A DNA stretch of 64,000 nucleotides from the NCBI GenBank assembly GCA_026419785.1, contig JAODTK010003654.1, forward strand, positions 62,001-126,000. The letters are read 5' to 3'. Shown here piece after piece: positions 14,323-27,500 of this stretch. Under the pieces are notes generated by a model. The model was not told the origin of the DNA. It saw only the letters and a list, made by a program, of their open reading frames with translations, and did not search any database. The translations under genes were made by a program, and so were the position numbers. The first letter of the stretch is position 1. Each line of letters opens with the position of its first letter. This DNA comes from Sclerodactyla briareus. Taxonomy: Eukaryota; Echinodermata; Holothuroidea; Dendrochirotida; Sclerodactylidae.

Positions 14323-17300
14323 TGGTGTTAAACATAATAAGATTATGAGGTTATATAGAACAAAGAAGATCAACAAGGACTCACAGACTTTCACTCAACT
14401 CTACTCTGGGGGAGAGGTTGAAAGTTCCATTCAGAGAGCCTCCATTTTCATGATTCTTTGTTGAAACAATAGTATTAGGTAAAAATCGAAATATTTTTGG
14501 GAATAGGTACCCGTGGCAAAACGAATTCATTCTTCGTGACAACGATCAGCTTTTTTTAAAATTTTGCAGACTGATCACCATGTTCTCCAAACCGAAATGA
14601 TTTGATTGCTGTATTGGACTGAAGTACGCCTTATCGATGGAGTATCGAACGATTGCATTCATTTCCAAAATAATTGATGCTATTCTCTCAAATTTCCAAT
14701 GCTGAATGGAACCTTGATGGAGTATGAAACGAGTAAGGAGAATACAACTAGTGGAAAAAATGTATGTATACAATAATAAGGCCAGTTTGAACAGATGGAT
14801 GACGATGTTGCACAGGGCTGCATCTACTGACCGGCCATGCCCCCCCAGAATTTTCAAGACTGCAGTTGTTTTTTTTTTTTTTTTGGACTGTAACAGAGAG
14901 AGAGAGGGCCGGGTAGAAAAGAAGGGGTGGGTTCTGTTTTCGGTTATGTCTCAACTGAATCCTCAGAATCGTCACCTAATAGTAAACATTATAACTCGAC
15001 TGATTACCTGGGGAAGGAGAAGGGAGGAAGGGAGGGGAGGTAGAGACGCATCTGCCTTTAGTTTTACAGCAAGGTTTCAATTTTAAATAACTTGTATTCC
15101 CTCAAAGGCACTACTTTCCTAAAGTTAATCGTGACCGGTCGTTCTTTCATGCTTTTAGGATTTACATTAAGGGTTTACCTTAAATACTTTTTATATTATT
15201 CCATCAGGCACCAATCTCTTGAAAGGTAAATGACTAGGTGCTCTGCCTTTCAGATTACAGTGAGGGTTTTCAATTATAACAATACTTGTATTCCCACCGA
15301 GGCAAAAATAAATCAATTTCTGGTGTTTTTTTTTATTGGCTGCAATTGCAAGTAACTCTCTCTCGTCTCAGTCACCTCCTATGACAGGCAGAGGAATACA
15401 ATGAGATCTATTCTACGGTGATGAACAGTGTGCCAAATATTTGAGTAACAATCTATTTTCCTTCCTCGCTAGAAGGACTAAAAAGGGGTTCTCTGGTAGA
15501 AACAGTTCCGATACACTCTGAAGGTGTATGATGCGGGATTGGTTAGTTTGGGGGAAATACCACCTGTTTGGGCCTTGGTTTACCTGGCTATGGATGTGTG
15601 TTTCTGTACGACGACTTGAGACCATCCCGGTCTCACTAACTCGACCTGATCTCCTAAATAGGGTCAGGGAAATCGTCAGGGTGGGAGAGACAAAAACAAT
15701 GCGAGTTTTATGAAAATAACAGGGGCCGAGGGTCAGGAAGTGTTGGTAAACCCAAAACTAATCAGGGTAATCTATAATGTGCAAACCAACAAAATGGGTT
15801 ACTACGTTACTACACTGAAAAAAAATTCAATATATATATATATAATATAGATATATATAATCTATATATATATATTATATCAATAATATGGCTACATTCC
15901 AACCAGTTAATGAATAATATAGTTTTATAACATGACATTATTAAATACAGTACTCATTCTAATAGAAACACACTTTGTTGTTTGCGAATTCCAACATAAT
16001 GAATGCAAAGCCATTTTTTTTTTTTTTTTACACAAACCTCTGAAAGTAACAAGTTGATTTCAATATAATCAGGGTTTCATTCGCGTTGATCGCAGAGTCG
16101 ATCAGACTTTTTTTACAAACCGCTGCTTTGGACCATTGGATTGTTACTATGTCTCTTTGAATGCGAAATATCACTAAGCTGGGTTTCCAATAGAGGTGAA
16201 TATGATTTTAGAAGTAATTCAAGGGAATTCCGGCCACAAATCATTGAAGGTCATATGAAAAGTGCATTAAAACATACCATGCATGCCAATCAAACTTTGT
16301 TTCATCATGTTCATGTTCAAGTTAAGAATTTTCAAAGATTAACAAATAATCACTGCTAAGTTGGCAGTTGCAAATTGGCAATATTTGATGGCGTCATATC
16401 TATCAATTTGAGAGAAAATTTTAAGAAATAAAACGCCTTTTCCTTATGATTGGTGGATAGGAACATCACAAAAGGTGGCCAGTTGCCGAAATCAGCAAAT
16501 TATATGAATTTTAGGAAGCCATAGCTTCCCCGAACATGCTTTAATCGAGTTTCGATGCCAAATGGCTCATTAATGGTTATTGCTAATCTATAGGATGGTG
16601 ACACCTATCTTACGGAGAACCACCAGCCTCAGTCTACCTTTGTGGGAGAGGGTTTGGGCAGGTATTGGCGCCCATTCAATTTTTGGACCACGCCAGTTCC
16701 CTGTGCCCATCCTCTAATAGGTGCAATCGAACCCACCAAATGAAGGCTGGACTGTTTACAAAATAAAATACTCCCCCTTCCTATTCTCGTCTCTCATTCA
16801 CAGGCCCCAACCATCCAATGGGTCCACTTAAAACCAACAAGGTCAATGCGACCCCCACGACCCAATAAACCCCTGCGACCCCTCTCCACCCCGCCCCTGA
16901 AACAAAACTGAAATGAGCACCTCTACCTCAGTGTTTATGTTTTTTGGACGTGGACCTTTCTCTGTGCTTATCATGTACCTGCCATCTTGAATATGGGAAG
17001 CGAGCAGATGAGAGGGCATCGGATGATGATGAGAGGACGAGAAATAGTTAGAGAAAGTAAGCATATGATGATGGAATGCATATTCATATAAGGAACATCG
17101 GATCGTGTAGTTGACAACTATGACTGGGAGAGATTATTAGCCCCTATGGAGAAATGAATCAGTCCAGCAAGTATGGATATCTTCCCCTTAGAACCATTGG
17201 TGATGGAGCCCTCATCCATATACTTTAATGATGATAACAAAATTAGACGAGTAAGCATTCACCAAAAACGAAGTTATCCCTGAACAATATTACTGTGCTG

Positions 17301-20300
17301 CACCCCTTACTTGAAGATAGACTGCATATATAATGAACTTGCTACCCAACTTCATTACTAAGTAAACGTCAATATGTGGAAACAAATCGGGGTTGGCTAA
17401 ATTGTTTTATTCATCATTTTTTATTTAAATCATAATTTAAATCAAATATCAATCTAATCTGATTTTATCTGAAATTAAATCAAACTTTTTCAAATTAAAA
17501 TCCTTATTTAAAGCGCCTTGACCATCCATAATACCAATTTGAGGTCCACTACTGGTCAATGACATCATTTTTTTCTGGTGGTCTATTCTTCCTTTCTGAA
17601 ACGACAACATTCAGGTTTCTTGATAATAATATTATGTTACACTTTTTGCCTGATAAGTAAATAGAACCAGAGGCTGGTTCTGTAATTGTGTTAATGGCTA
17701 CGATCATTGAACTCGGTCCACACTCACAGACTGCTGACTGCTCGTAGCATATACTATATCACCTTCGTTCAATATAATACAATTCCGACAAAAATGTGAG
17801 TACCATCAAAGTGATGTGGACCCCAGTCCTGACAATCAATATATGAACGAATCAATATCCAATGCCAATTTCATTCAAAAAAGAAGGCGATAATCCTTCA
17901 GCAACAACACTCCCATTAGCTTCAATAGAAAATGCCCATCCCATTATGTCACAAGAATTGTCTCTCGAAATTAATTTTACTGTGACATAAACTGTTACAA
18001 TATCCATATCAACATCAATGTGCAATGGACAACGACGTTTCATTGTTAGGTCACCAAGCGTTGCTGTCGCATTTTCTATCATTGCTTAGAGACGATATTT
18101 CTCTTCGAAAAAAATAAAATAATTAAATTTGAATTGTGTGTTAACTGATTACAAACAAGATGCATGTATGAGAGCTCATGAGAAGACCCACTTCCGTCTA
18201 TACTCATACCTGGTATCATAACATAGTAATCGGTGGGCATAACCTCGAGATAACTTGAAAAAGTTAGGAACGTTCACTTGTTTGGACTGAATGTAACATG
18301 AGGTAATTGAGGTCCTGTGGAAAGGGCAAAACATGACTTTGAAGAACTAAATCCTTTTGATTACCAAAGAATAAAATTCATCCACCAAACTGACTTTCAG
18401 TTGATAGGACAGTGAAATGAGACGACACCTACTATTGTGCAATGTCTTTTTGACATCACCGGGGGGAAGGGGGAAGTACTGCTCGATGCGAATCCAAACC
18501 AAATTACTTTCTGTAGGTCTCTGTTAAATGGTGATCCTGATTTGAATATATAGATGGTGGGCATGCATTGACTTTCACAGGAACAAAAACTTGCCCTTTT
18601 TTACTCATGGAGGAGTGGAAAATCCGCAATACTGTGTTAACTCGCATTCAACATTCAATCGGTGATGACATTGGACCCAAACAATTAATGTAGATGACAC
18701 AAAAACGGAAGGCTTTGTACTTCTAATGTTGGGGTTTACCAACACTCTTTTTCACTATGCCAGTTTCAAAGCAGTCCATTGCAATCTAAATAATGCGAGC
18801 TCCCACTCCCACTTACCTTTAATGGATGTGTAAGAGCCCTACAAGATAAATACACCACACTGATACTACAGATATAGGAAGGTACTCGTAGGCTTGTTGT
18901 TATTGGATTTCGACATGCATTTACAAAATCTCCCTGGATAAATACAAGTAATGTAGCATGCCGTTTCAATGTTTACAGCTGCTGTAGTACTGCAGTCATT
19001 AGTACAGTGCCGTGGGGGTGGCCGTAATTCGGACATCCACCCACTAGCAGTATTGTTGAATCTCAATACCTGAAGAGGTATTTCAATCTCACGACACTTG
19101 GCGAACAATGGACGGTGCTATTTACGTGACATCACAACAACAAAATTGTCTCATAGTATATCGCAGCTCGTTTTACAGTGACATATCAATTTGGCGATTA
19201 GACAATATCAACATGGAACATTCAGACAATTTTCCAGAGAGACATCACACAAATGTCCTTGTCATTCCCACAGCCATTACCGGCGATATTGCACATTGAC
19301 ACAGTACAAATAAGAACACGGTACAAATTAAAGAAATATTATAAATCAGTTACTTAGTTTTTGGTCTATGTGCCAAAAGACTCACTGACTGGATGTAATT
19401 ATACATCAAAGAGTGAAATGTTTAAAAAGGAATAAAGCAAAACCCATTCTCAAGCGAATGATGTGTCCAGTTTCTTCGGAAGGGGCACAAGTACGGAAAA
19501 TACACAAAAGTATCGACTCCAAACTGGGCTAGAACATACAACTTTGGATGACAAAAAGTATTTTGGCATGAAAGCATTGGTTAACGCTGAGGTGTAATGT
19601 TAGTGTGTTAATCGATGGAAGAAGGGAGGGTGTGAAAGGAATGAAATGATTAGTTACCGATCTCTTGCCGGTACGTACGACGGTAGAGGGAGAAAAAACA
19701 AGACGGAACAGGTTCGATTAGGCATGACTTCAGCAGTCCATGATTATGATCATTATATGTATTTCTTGCTTCATAGGTTCGAGTGTGACAGAAAACACCT
19801 TTTGTACGGCTGTGAGATCAGTATTGACTTTTTAATGATAACGTATTCCCTCTAAGTACTGCCTCCCCTCTCATAAGCACACCCTCCAAATTAACCCGAG
19901 AAAACATCCAAAACTTTTCCCCAAAGTTGGAAGCACTATCAGAAAGTATAACACAATCCGGAAACAAAAGCAAAAAATGGCTTAATTTAATAGGTCTCTG
20001 ATTAGCTGGTTTAACAGCAATCAATCAATATTGTGATTGAGGATACAATATCACTGTCTGCAGTGGAAAGAAAAAAAGACAGTGCTAAACATTGGTAAAT
20101 GGCCTACCAGGTAGTGATGACATAACATTAACATTAGGCCTAAACTTTAGTCCTATGTAGTTGGGTGCAGTATATTGCTAACACTAGCTAAATGTGATTG
20201 TGTATGGGTCCATTGGTTAGCACCACACCTGCGTTTTCACGAGCAATGCACAGCCCCACACATACAGTAGCTTCCAATAATACTTTACCAATATCAGCCA

Positions 20301-21380
20301 TTAATCCCAATTATGGCAACGAGCCAGAAGCTCTGACACTTAGCATACAGTTGAAATACAATAATTGTGACAGGATTTCTTCATACTAGCACAGGTGAAT
20401 GGAGGCATAAGCACAAACCCACAACTCCAAATTTGGAGATTTCCAGCATGTTGAATTTGTATTTCAGAGTAGTTTAAAACAATATTAGACTTTTGTATAT
20501 GCCACTCTAACACGGAGATAGCCTCAGAGCATTTCACCTATGTAGTTTTACCATTCTTGATCAATAGTGCACTCATTCAAACGGTTAGACAATGATGGGG
20601 AAGTCACGAACAATGCATGATGAGAATGCAACCATAATCTTGTTCTCAGGGGATTGCCACATTTTTACAAATTCAAGTAGTAGCAGGGGATGCATGAGGC
20701 AACATGCCTTGATCGCAGAGCAATGTATAAAAGCCCCCGGCAGAGCTCTGGGCTAGATATCGCAGATCAGATCAACGAGTCAAATCCCGCTCAGGATCAT
20801 TTTTCTGGGGTGTTTGAGAAGACAATACGTATCCATGCTCCACCCCTACCTAGGGAAGGATCAGGGACACGGTAAAGAACGAGCCTAACCGTGCCAGAAT
20901 GCAAGCAAACGTACCACTCCAGGGATCTTCTAATAAGCGAGTGCCTAGTTGCCATGATCGGGCTAATATCGGTGGAGCGCTTCAAGCATCTAGTGAGAAG
21001 GCATATTTGGGGACACTTGTACAAACAATTCTGGCATTCCACTGCCATACCATATGATGCATCCAGATTAAAAAACACTATGAAGGTCTATTGAAAATGC
21101 TTATGTGACCACTGAACATGGAGTACGAGGCTTCATGTCTGTTGTAAGAGCACCTTTTGAATGAACTGTAGTCTGGGTGCATTGGGATGCCCAATGCATT
21201 GGGATTGCGTGTTATTGTGTTTGCATTTGGATGATCTGAATACCAAGGCAACCCTAAAATGGTTGTATGCAATCCCTGAGGTGTGGTCATATCATTATAC
21301 CCTTCTTTTGCCAGGCAGAAAATAACATGGGAACTCCCCTCCCCCACCATATAAGAAGAACAAAGCGGGTTCGGTACTCA
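14323..21380. other. Unassigned DNA beyond the Lgl 3' exons
   Basis: Expected to hold the last Lgl coding exon and 3' UTR or intergenic DNA, but neither could be recognised. It includes an AT-only palindromic tract, T runs near 14,867 and 16,015, and a lone TATAAAAG at about 20,725. Confidence 0.4.
15826..15884. repeat. AT microsatellite with inverted symmetry
   Basis: Alternating AT units of the form (AT)n-AATATAG-(AT)n-AATCT-(AT)n can pair with themselves as a hairpin or cruciform. Simple repeat only. Confidence 0.85.
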
Positions 21381-21381
21381 C

Positions 21382-21503
21382 TCGAATTATCTGACCTCGT
21401 CAATGTTGATGTTGCCCCAGGTCGGCTATTATACCGGTGTCATCGTACCATGTGACGTTGATCCCAGACTTGGCGAGGAGCTCGTCCACCTCGTTGACCA
21501 GCT
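21382..21503 (-). CDS. llgl: Probable Lgl C-terminal exon ([13 protein letters not shown] ... INIDEV)
   Basis: Acceptor ACCACCGATCAG, donor GTGAGT at its 3' edge (a GTCAGA seven codons earlier is an alternative). Phase continues from the 23.5-kb exon as G|AG, giving [16 protein letters not shown] then [10 protein letters not shown]. After one shift it reads NINIDEVR. The vertebrate tail has 'DTTGDVTVEDVKDFL', which the DDTG...NINIDEVR pair resembles. An indel near VR would remove the apparent stop. The closing acidic/NLR-type tail exon was not found further left. Confidence 0.6.
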
Positions 21504-24500
21504 CTGATCGGTGGTGGCAGGCAGTGGTTGTCGATTAGGGTTAATGAGGGTTAGTGGGGAGGTGACAGACATGACGATGGGAGAAGGAGGGGGGGGGGGC
21601 GGGGCAGGATGAAGGAAGGAAGGAAGGAAGGAAGGAAGAAGGTGGTGAGAGATGGGGAGAGCAAGCGGTTACCAGCAAGCATGGTGGTGATATCATGCAA
21701 AAGAGTGGGGTGGTGTTAAATGGACATGTGTCGGTGTTCGGTAAACGGCAAAGACCACAATTCAAGTATGTTGGAGTGATATTGTTGATCAGATTGTAAG
21801 TGCAATGTTTGTGAAAATCGTAACAATAATAAAAGATTGAAGTAGAAGGAGGAAATTTAGTCAAACAATAATACCAAATCGAATGAAAATCAGAAAGACA
21901 TAAAAATGTGAGAGAATTTAGTTGACGTTGGAATTTCAATAGAAATGATGGCACGATTATGAGGATTATGTTATCATAATATGACCAGTCAAATGGAACA
22001 AGGTAGAAGAAAAATATAGAGAAATAAACAGCTACGCAAAATGAGAGAGTTGACATTTAAAATTTCCAATAATTGTTTAAATTGAAAATAGTTTAAAAAA
22101 TATAATACAATTGAATGTCTCCAAGGTGTGAACAATATTTTTGTTGTGTAAGATCAAGACTTCAAATGAAAATGTAGAGATTTAGGGGCACAAGTAAAAA
22201 CATGTTTAGTAGCGTGGTAGTCCGATGGATATTGTCACTAATGTATATACATAGAGGGGGGTTTGTGGATTAAAAAAGATTGAAAAGGAGTTAACAGATG
22301 TCGATTAGTGGCTTATTAGGATTAAAGGGGTTAACAGATCCAGGCAGAGTGTTGGAGGGGGTGATGTATTAATGTAGGGGTTGGGTCGAGAGGAGGGGGG
22401 TAGGGAGGGAGAGATGGAAGAAAGAACGATGAAGTATTCATATTAATGAGCTTAAACTAAGGAAAAAACATAACCTTTCGAGTGCATATATGGAGATTAT
22501 ATACACGGTAAGCAATGCTTTCGTTTTGGGGGTGTGGGAATATTTTATTTACAATGTCAACGGAGGGGGGAAAAAAAGGTTCAATGCTGTGGTAGTACAG
22601 AGGGAGGGGGTGAAGGAGGGGGGGGGGGGTTGGGGTTAGCAGACACTGTTGTTGTTGACATCAAAACCCTGATGTAATGCAAATTACACAAATTTAGGTG
22701 GGAGGGAGGAAAGAGAAAAGTAGATGGGAGTAAATAACTATCATAGTGGTGGATAGATCATATTTTGTTGCTTGAAGGGGAGGACATTGTCCATATGTTT
22801 ATATTTGGGGACATTACAAAATAGTCATTCACTATGGTCTGAGTGGCAGAAAGTGCAGAAACATTACACAACATAGTATACCAGGACCAATTATTCTTGC
22901 ATTCTTTGAAGCTATAGAGGGTAAAGCCAGCATTTGAATTTTCTGAAAAAAAAGTCAAGCGTTTCATATATTAGCAATTAGCAAGCTAATGTCAGCTCTT
23001 GCAATTTATTAGGGTTAATATCAGCTTTTAAAATATTTTGTAAAGTTCCAGAAGTTTCAAATACGGATATATTACTACAGTGGGGGACAGCTCAAACCAC
23101 ACCAGGTGGAGTGCAAAGCCTAAGGCATTATGAGCCTAAGTGTTTAAACTAATGAAAAGTATTATATCCATCCACAGTATGCATGGGCAACTTGCACAGA
23201 GGTGGGGTGGGTGGAATGCGGGGTGGGGAAAGGGGTGGTGGGGCGGTTGCACACACCCACCAAATTTTTAGGGGTGCAGATGAAGAAAGTGATTTGAATA
23301 TCGATAAAAGAGTAGGCCTATATGTTCATCGGTACCGAGTTGGCCCGAGAACCTCGGTCCTGCAGGCCAGATTAGGACCCGGGCTGCGAGTTGTCCTACC
23401 AATTCCAACTACTTTACCTTGGCCTGGATACAAGGGGGGGGGGGGGGGGGGGGGAGCCCGGGTGGCATCTGGCAAACAGTCCAAAAAAGTTGCCATGCCC
23501 TGCAGACAATTTATCTAGGAACAATACAACAACAGAGGCATACCTTCTACGGTCTGTTCCTTGCCCGTCCGTGACTGCGTCCCGTGGCTCTCGCCGTACG
23601 AACTGGTCTAGAGGAGAGAAAGACAACGTCTCCTAATTTTTCTTATTCAGCTACCTGATAATATGTGCTGACCTCGTTCAGCAGTTCGCAAATATCGCCA
23701 AAGTTTTGAACATTGTGGCAAGCTTATGGATACCCTGTATGTGTCGCTGGTCATTTCATTTGATTCCAGAACATGATTTGAAATGGTGCCGATTGACGGA
23801 TGGTTAACGATGGTTATCAATTTACAAGCAACAAAATGGCCAGCAGCCTTCAAAAGTGGTTCACAAGGAATTCCTGAATCGTTATTTCGAAAAAGAAATT
23901 CTGACACTGATTCTGACATTTCGGGGATATTCTCTTGCACATTTTGTAATCATGGTGACCCGTATTGCCCATATGTTAGCCACAGGGACCAGTTCCACAA
24001 AACACACAAAAAAAGCTGATGAAAACTGCAATTGGCCCAGCAAGGAGTGGTAAAGGGTGGGGGGGGGACGCACAGAAATGGACAATGCAGTGGAAATAAT
24101 ATGTGTTACACAATTCTGGACTCTTTGCGCCATGATAACAGAAAGACGAAAAAAGGTATCACTTAGAAATCCATGAGATTGTTCTCCGATATTTGCTAAG
24201 AATTTGCAGGTTGTTTTTTATATGGATCCCCCATCTCTAGTTGTTTGGTACAAGACTTTCAGAGTACATGTTTTCCATTTTTGTATTATAAGGTACAATG
24301 GATAAGCAATTCTGCTATAGCTGGTTGTGCCTTATCTGTACGTTGAATCGTCTGAAATTTGGTCTGGTATTTTGGTTGTCATAATGTAATTAATGGAAAG
24401 TATCAATATGCCGGTCATAGTTACATGACCATTGGCTTTTAGCTTGCTGCTTGTTTGTGAATATGTGAAGTTCTCAGCACAGCTTGATGCCTGATAGGCA

Positions 24501-27500
24501 GATTCAATTCATTGTATTCGAGGGTTGCTAGTGTGGTGGTAGCAGAGTGGAGGCTAGTCGTGGCAATCCAACGAAACATGCCTATGCTGGATTGGTCGCG
24601 GGGTGAAAGCGGAATCTGCAAATGTCGCTACGAAAAGTGATACATTTGCGACATAAATCAGCATTGCATCCCTTCTTTCAGTGGTTGACATCCTATGCTG
24701 GATGGTCGCGGGGTGGAAAGCGGAATCGCAATACGCAAGAAAGGATAATACATCTGCGACATGAATCAGCATTGCCTCCCTTCTTTTCACCGTTGGAGAC
24801 CGATGGGGAGAAAGACCAAAATCACGGGTGTTATACAGCGACCATCCCGAAAACTGATAACTGTCTCATTGAGAGATGTCCCAATCATTGTTCTCTCAAC
24901 TAAACAACTAGCAATGACTGAGACGTTTTATCTCGGAGCATTGGATTACCCATATGCCGGGTTTCTGCGATCTGGGCAACTATGTCCATGACTTTTCCTG
25001 ACCAAATACGGATGCCTCATACGTTCTCCATCACATCTCGACATAATGCTCAACTTAACCTCTAAAAGAGAGCTCACAGCACACACAACAGGCTGCATCA
25101 TCACAAGTGACAACATCACTTCATAATATTTCCATGACTTTTCCAAGACTCCACAACTTTTCACTGAATTTCAAAACTCTCTATTTTTATGATGATATTC
25201 TATGACTTTTCCAGGTTTTCCATGACGCGGGAACCCTGTGTTGTAATATACAGGAACGCCGGCTCTACATGTATGTGCTATTTTTTAGGAGCACTGACCT
25301 GGGGGTTGATGGACGTCTGCTGTTCGGTTGTTGTCCTGGTCCCCCCTGCCATGCTCAGAGGTTCTCACGATACACTGGGGTTCCGTCACCTGCTCGCCGA
25401 CACTGACAAAACCTGGGAGAGAGAAAGATCACAAATACGTCAAGGGGAGACTCACCAAAAAATTCCAGGTCTTTTTTTATAGTATTTATGGTATACTTGC
25501 CGAGCGAGATCTAACCTATTCAAGGCCCAGCCCAGCAAGGATGCCGACTGGATACTGCACCTTATTGTCAACCATCTGCAAATTCTCACTAGGTGCACGG
25601 AATTAGGCAATGCCTCTTTGGCCGTACCTTAAGGTGGGGGGGGGTACCACATCATCGAAACAGCTTGCCTACCCCTCTCGTTTGTCTCTGCTCCAATCCT
25701 TTGTGCTGAGCATCCAGCGAGAAGGCAACAGGTACCTTCAAAGTCCGGTATGACCCGACCGGGAATCGAACCCCGGTATACCGGGTGGAAGGCCGACGCT
25801 CTACCAACTGTGCGAACCACTCGGTCTACTGGGAAGCTCGAGGTCCTTATGGTCCTTTTTCTTCTTCTTCCATGTAAAATACTTGTGTTTTGGGATAAAA
25901 CACAATAACAATGAATACCTGAATGTAACTTTGCATGTCTGCTACTATGTCACTACATGTAGGGACTCCTGATAATGGTTCAGCATGTCTCTATAAGGTG
26001 GACCAGTCGGGTGTAGTGATTCCAATTATAGTTGACTGATAATAGATGGCTTATAGATGAATCTAAGAGCTCAATATCAAATTTATCTAGCAATACATCA
26101 CACAACCATATTTACAAGATGACAGCCTTTTTTAACTGCTCCAGACATTTGGGTTCAAAAACTCTTATGTCCATAGTTATGTGTACAAACTGACTGCACT
26201 GCACTTCAAAAATGGGTAGCAGCCCTGCTTATTTTATGAGCAACACTGTTTTGCAAACTGAATTTGCTATCTCAAATGCTGGAAGGCAATGCATTAAAAG
26301 AGGGATATAACAAGTCCATAGGATTCATACATCGGCTGCATATCGATCAATTGAAAAACCAAAAGCTTGTTAGTCATGTTCATCGACTGTTTTTACCCAC
26401 ACATTCTAAAGAATTACCCAGAACTAAGCCTACCAGAAAACATTTTCCGAACCACACACAGCTGTATCTCATTTTGAGATTTTCTCAAGGAGGATAACCA
26501 TCATGGGGATGTACCATGTTTCATGTAGACAGCAGCGGAGGAGCCATTAGGAGCTTAGATTTCCGACATGGGCAACGGCAACGTTTGACGCAATGTCAAA
26601 CCTACTGCGCATGCGACAACCTCACCACTGCCTACTATGTCGAGCCACGATGAGTCAATCACTTTTCATGTTGTCTAATGTCCCTACGACGTGAACTTGA
26701 ACCCAGGCGTGGCATCATTCAACAGGCTAACAATGAAATTCAGGAATTCGTGAAATGCGCGCATTTACATCACACAAGTGGCACATTGACACGTCATAGG
26801 AACCTAAGGCGCCTAATGCAGGACGGCGACGTGGTCTGCAACGTGGCAACATACGTCACACGTTGCCGTTGCTGGCTTGAAATCTAAAGCTCCCTAGTAT
26901 CTATAGCGCCCACTTACCTCTGGAATTCTGAGGGTGACAGTAGGTAGAAGCCTCCCCTCTCTTGGTGAAGAGGACAGAGAGGATGCCGTGGACGTTGGCC
27001 TGGCTCAGCAGCTGGCACTCAAAGTCCTTCTTCAGGTGCTCGATATTGAAGATGTTGATATCGCCAGGTTGGTGCAGCACACCACCGAGTCTCCTCGTAG
27101 CTTCCTGGGTACAGAAGAGAGGAATTATTGCGATTAAACTGTGGAAACCTCGGTTGAGCCTTTTGATCATGATACATTTTACACTGGATAGTCAGTTAAA
27201 AAGTGCCAGAGTGTTGCCTTCCTCTTTCTGATCAATATAGCAACAGAATATGGAACCCTTTTCCAGTGGAACAAAATATCTAAAAATATTAAAATTTGGC
27301 CATAAATTGAGATTTAGGTGTTCTTTCCAAATTGCAAGGATGAAGTTATATTTTGTGGCTTCCTACCTTGTCGCAGAATTGAAAATCATTGTGGGCCAAC
27401 TGCAATAATTTAATATAGTATGCACATTTAGTGCTCACAAGCCTCTCAGACCAGTCCTCTGTTGGCCTTTGACCTTACCCAAAAATTGTACTCCACATGG

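Noticed and set aside
20725-20732. TATAAAAG as a promoter
   Set aside because: A single TATA-like word without a recognisable gene downstream on the plus strand; too common in AT-rich DNA.
21541-22056. 171-codon minus-strand open frame, apparently membrane-like
   Set aside because: It arises from a purine-rich plus strand and a GGAA microsatellite; residues are mainly Ser, Phe, Pro and Leu with no motif, and it lies inside an Lgl intron.
25740-25830. Functional tRNA gene (minus strand)
   Set aside because: A and B boxes are good, but the acceptor and anticodon stems do not pair and the sequence continues into a SINE body.
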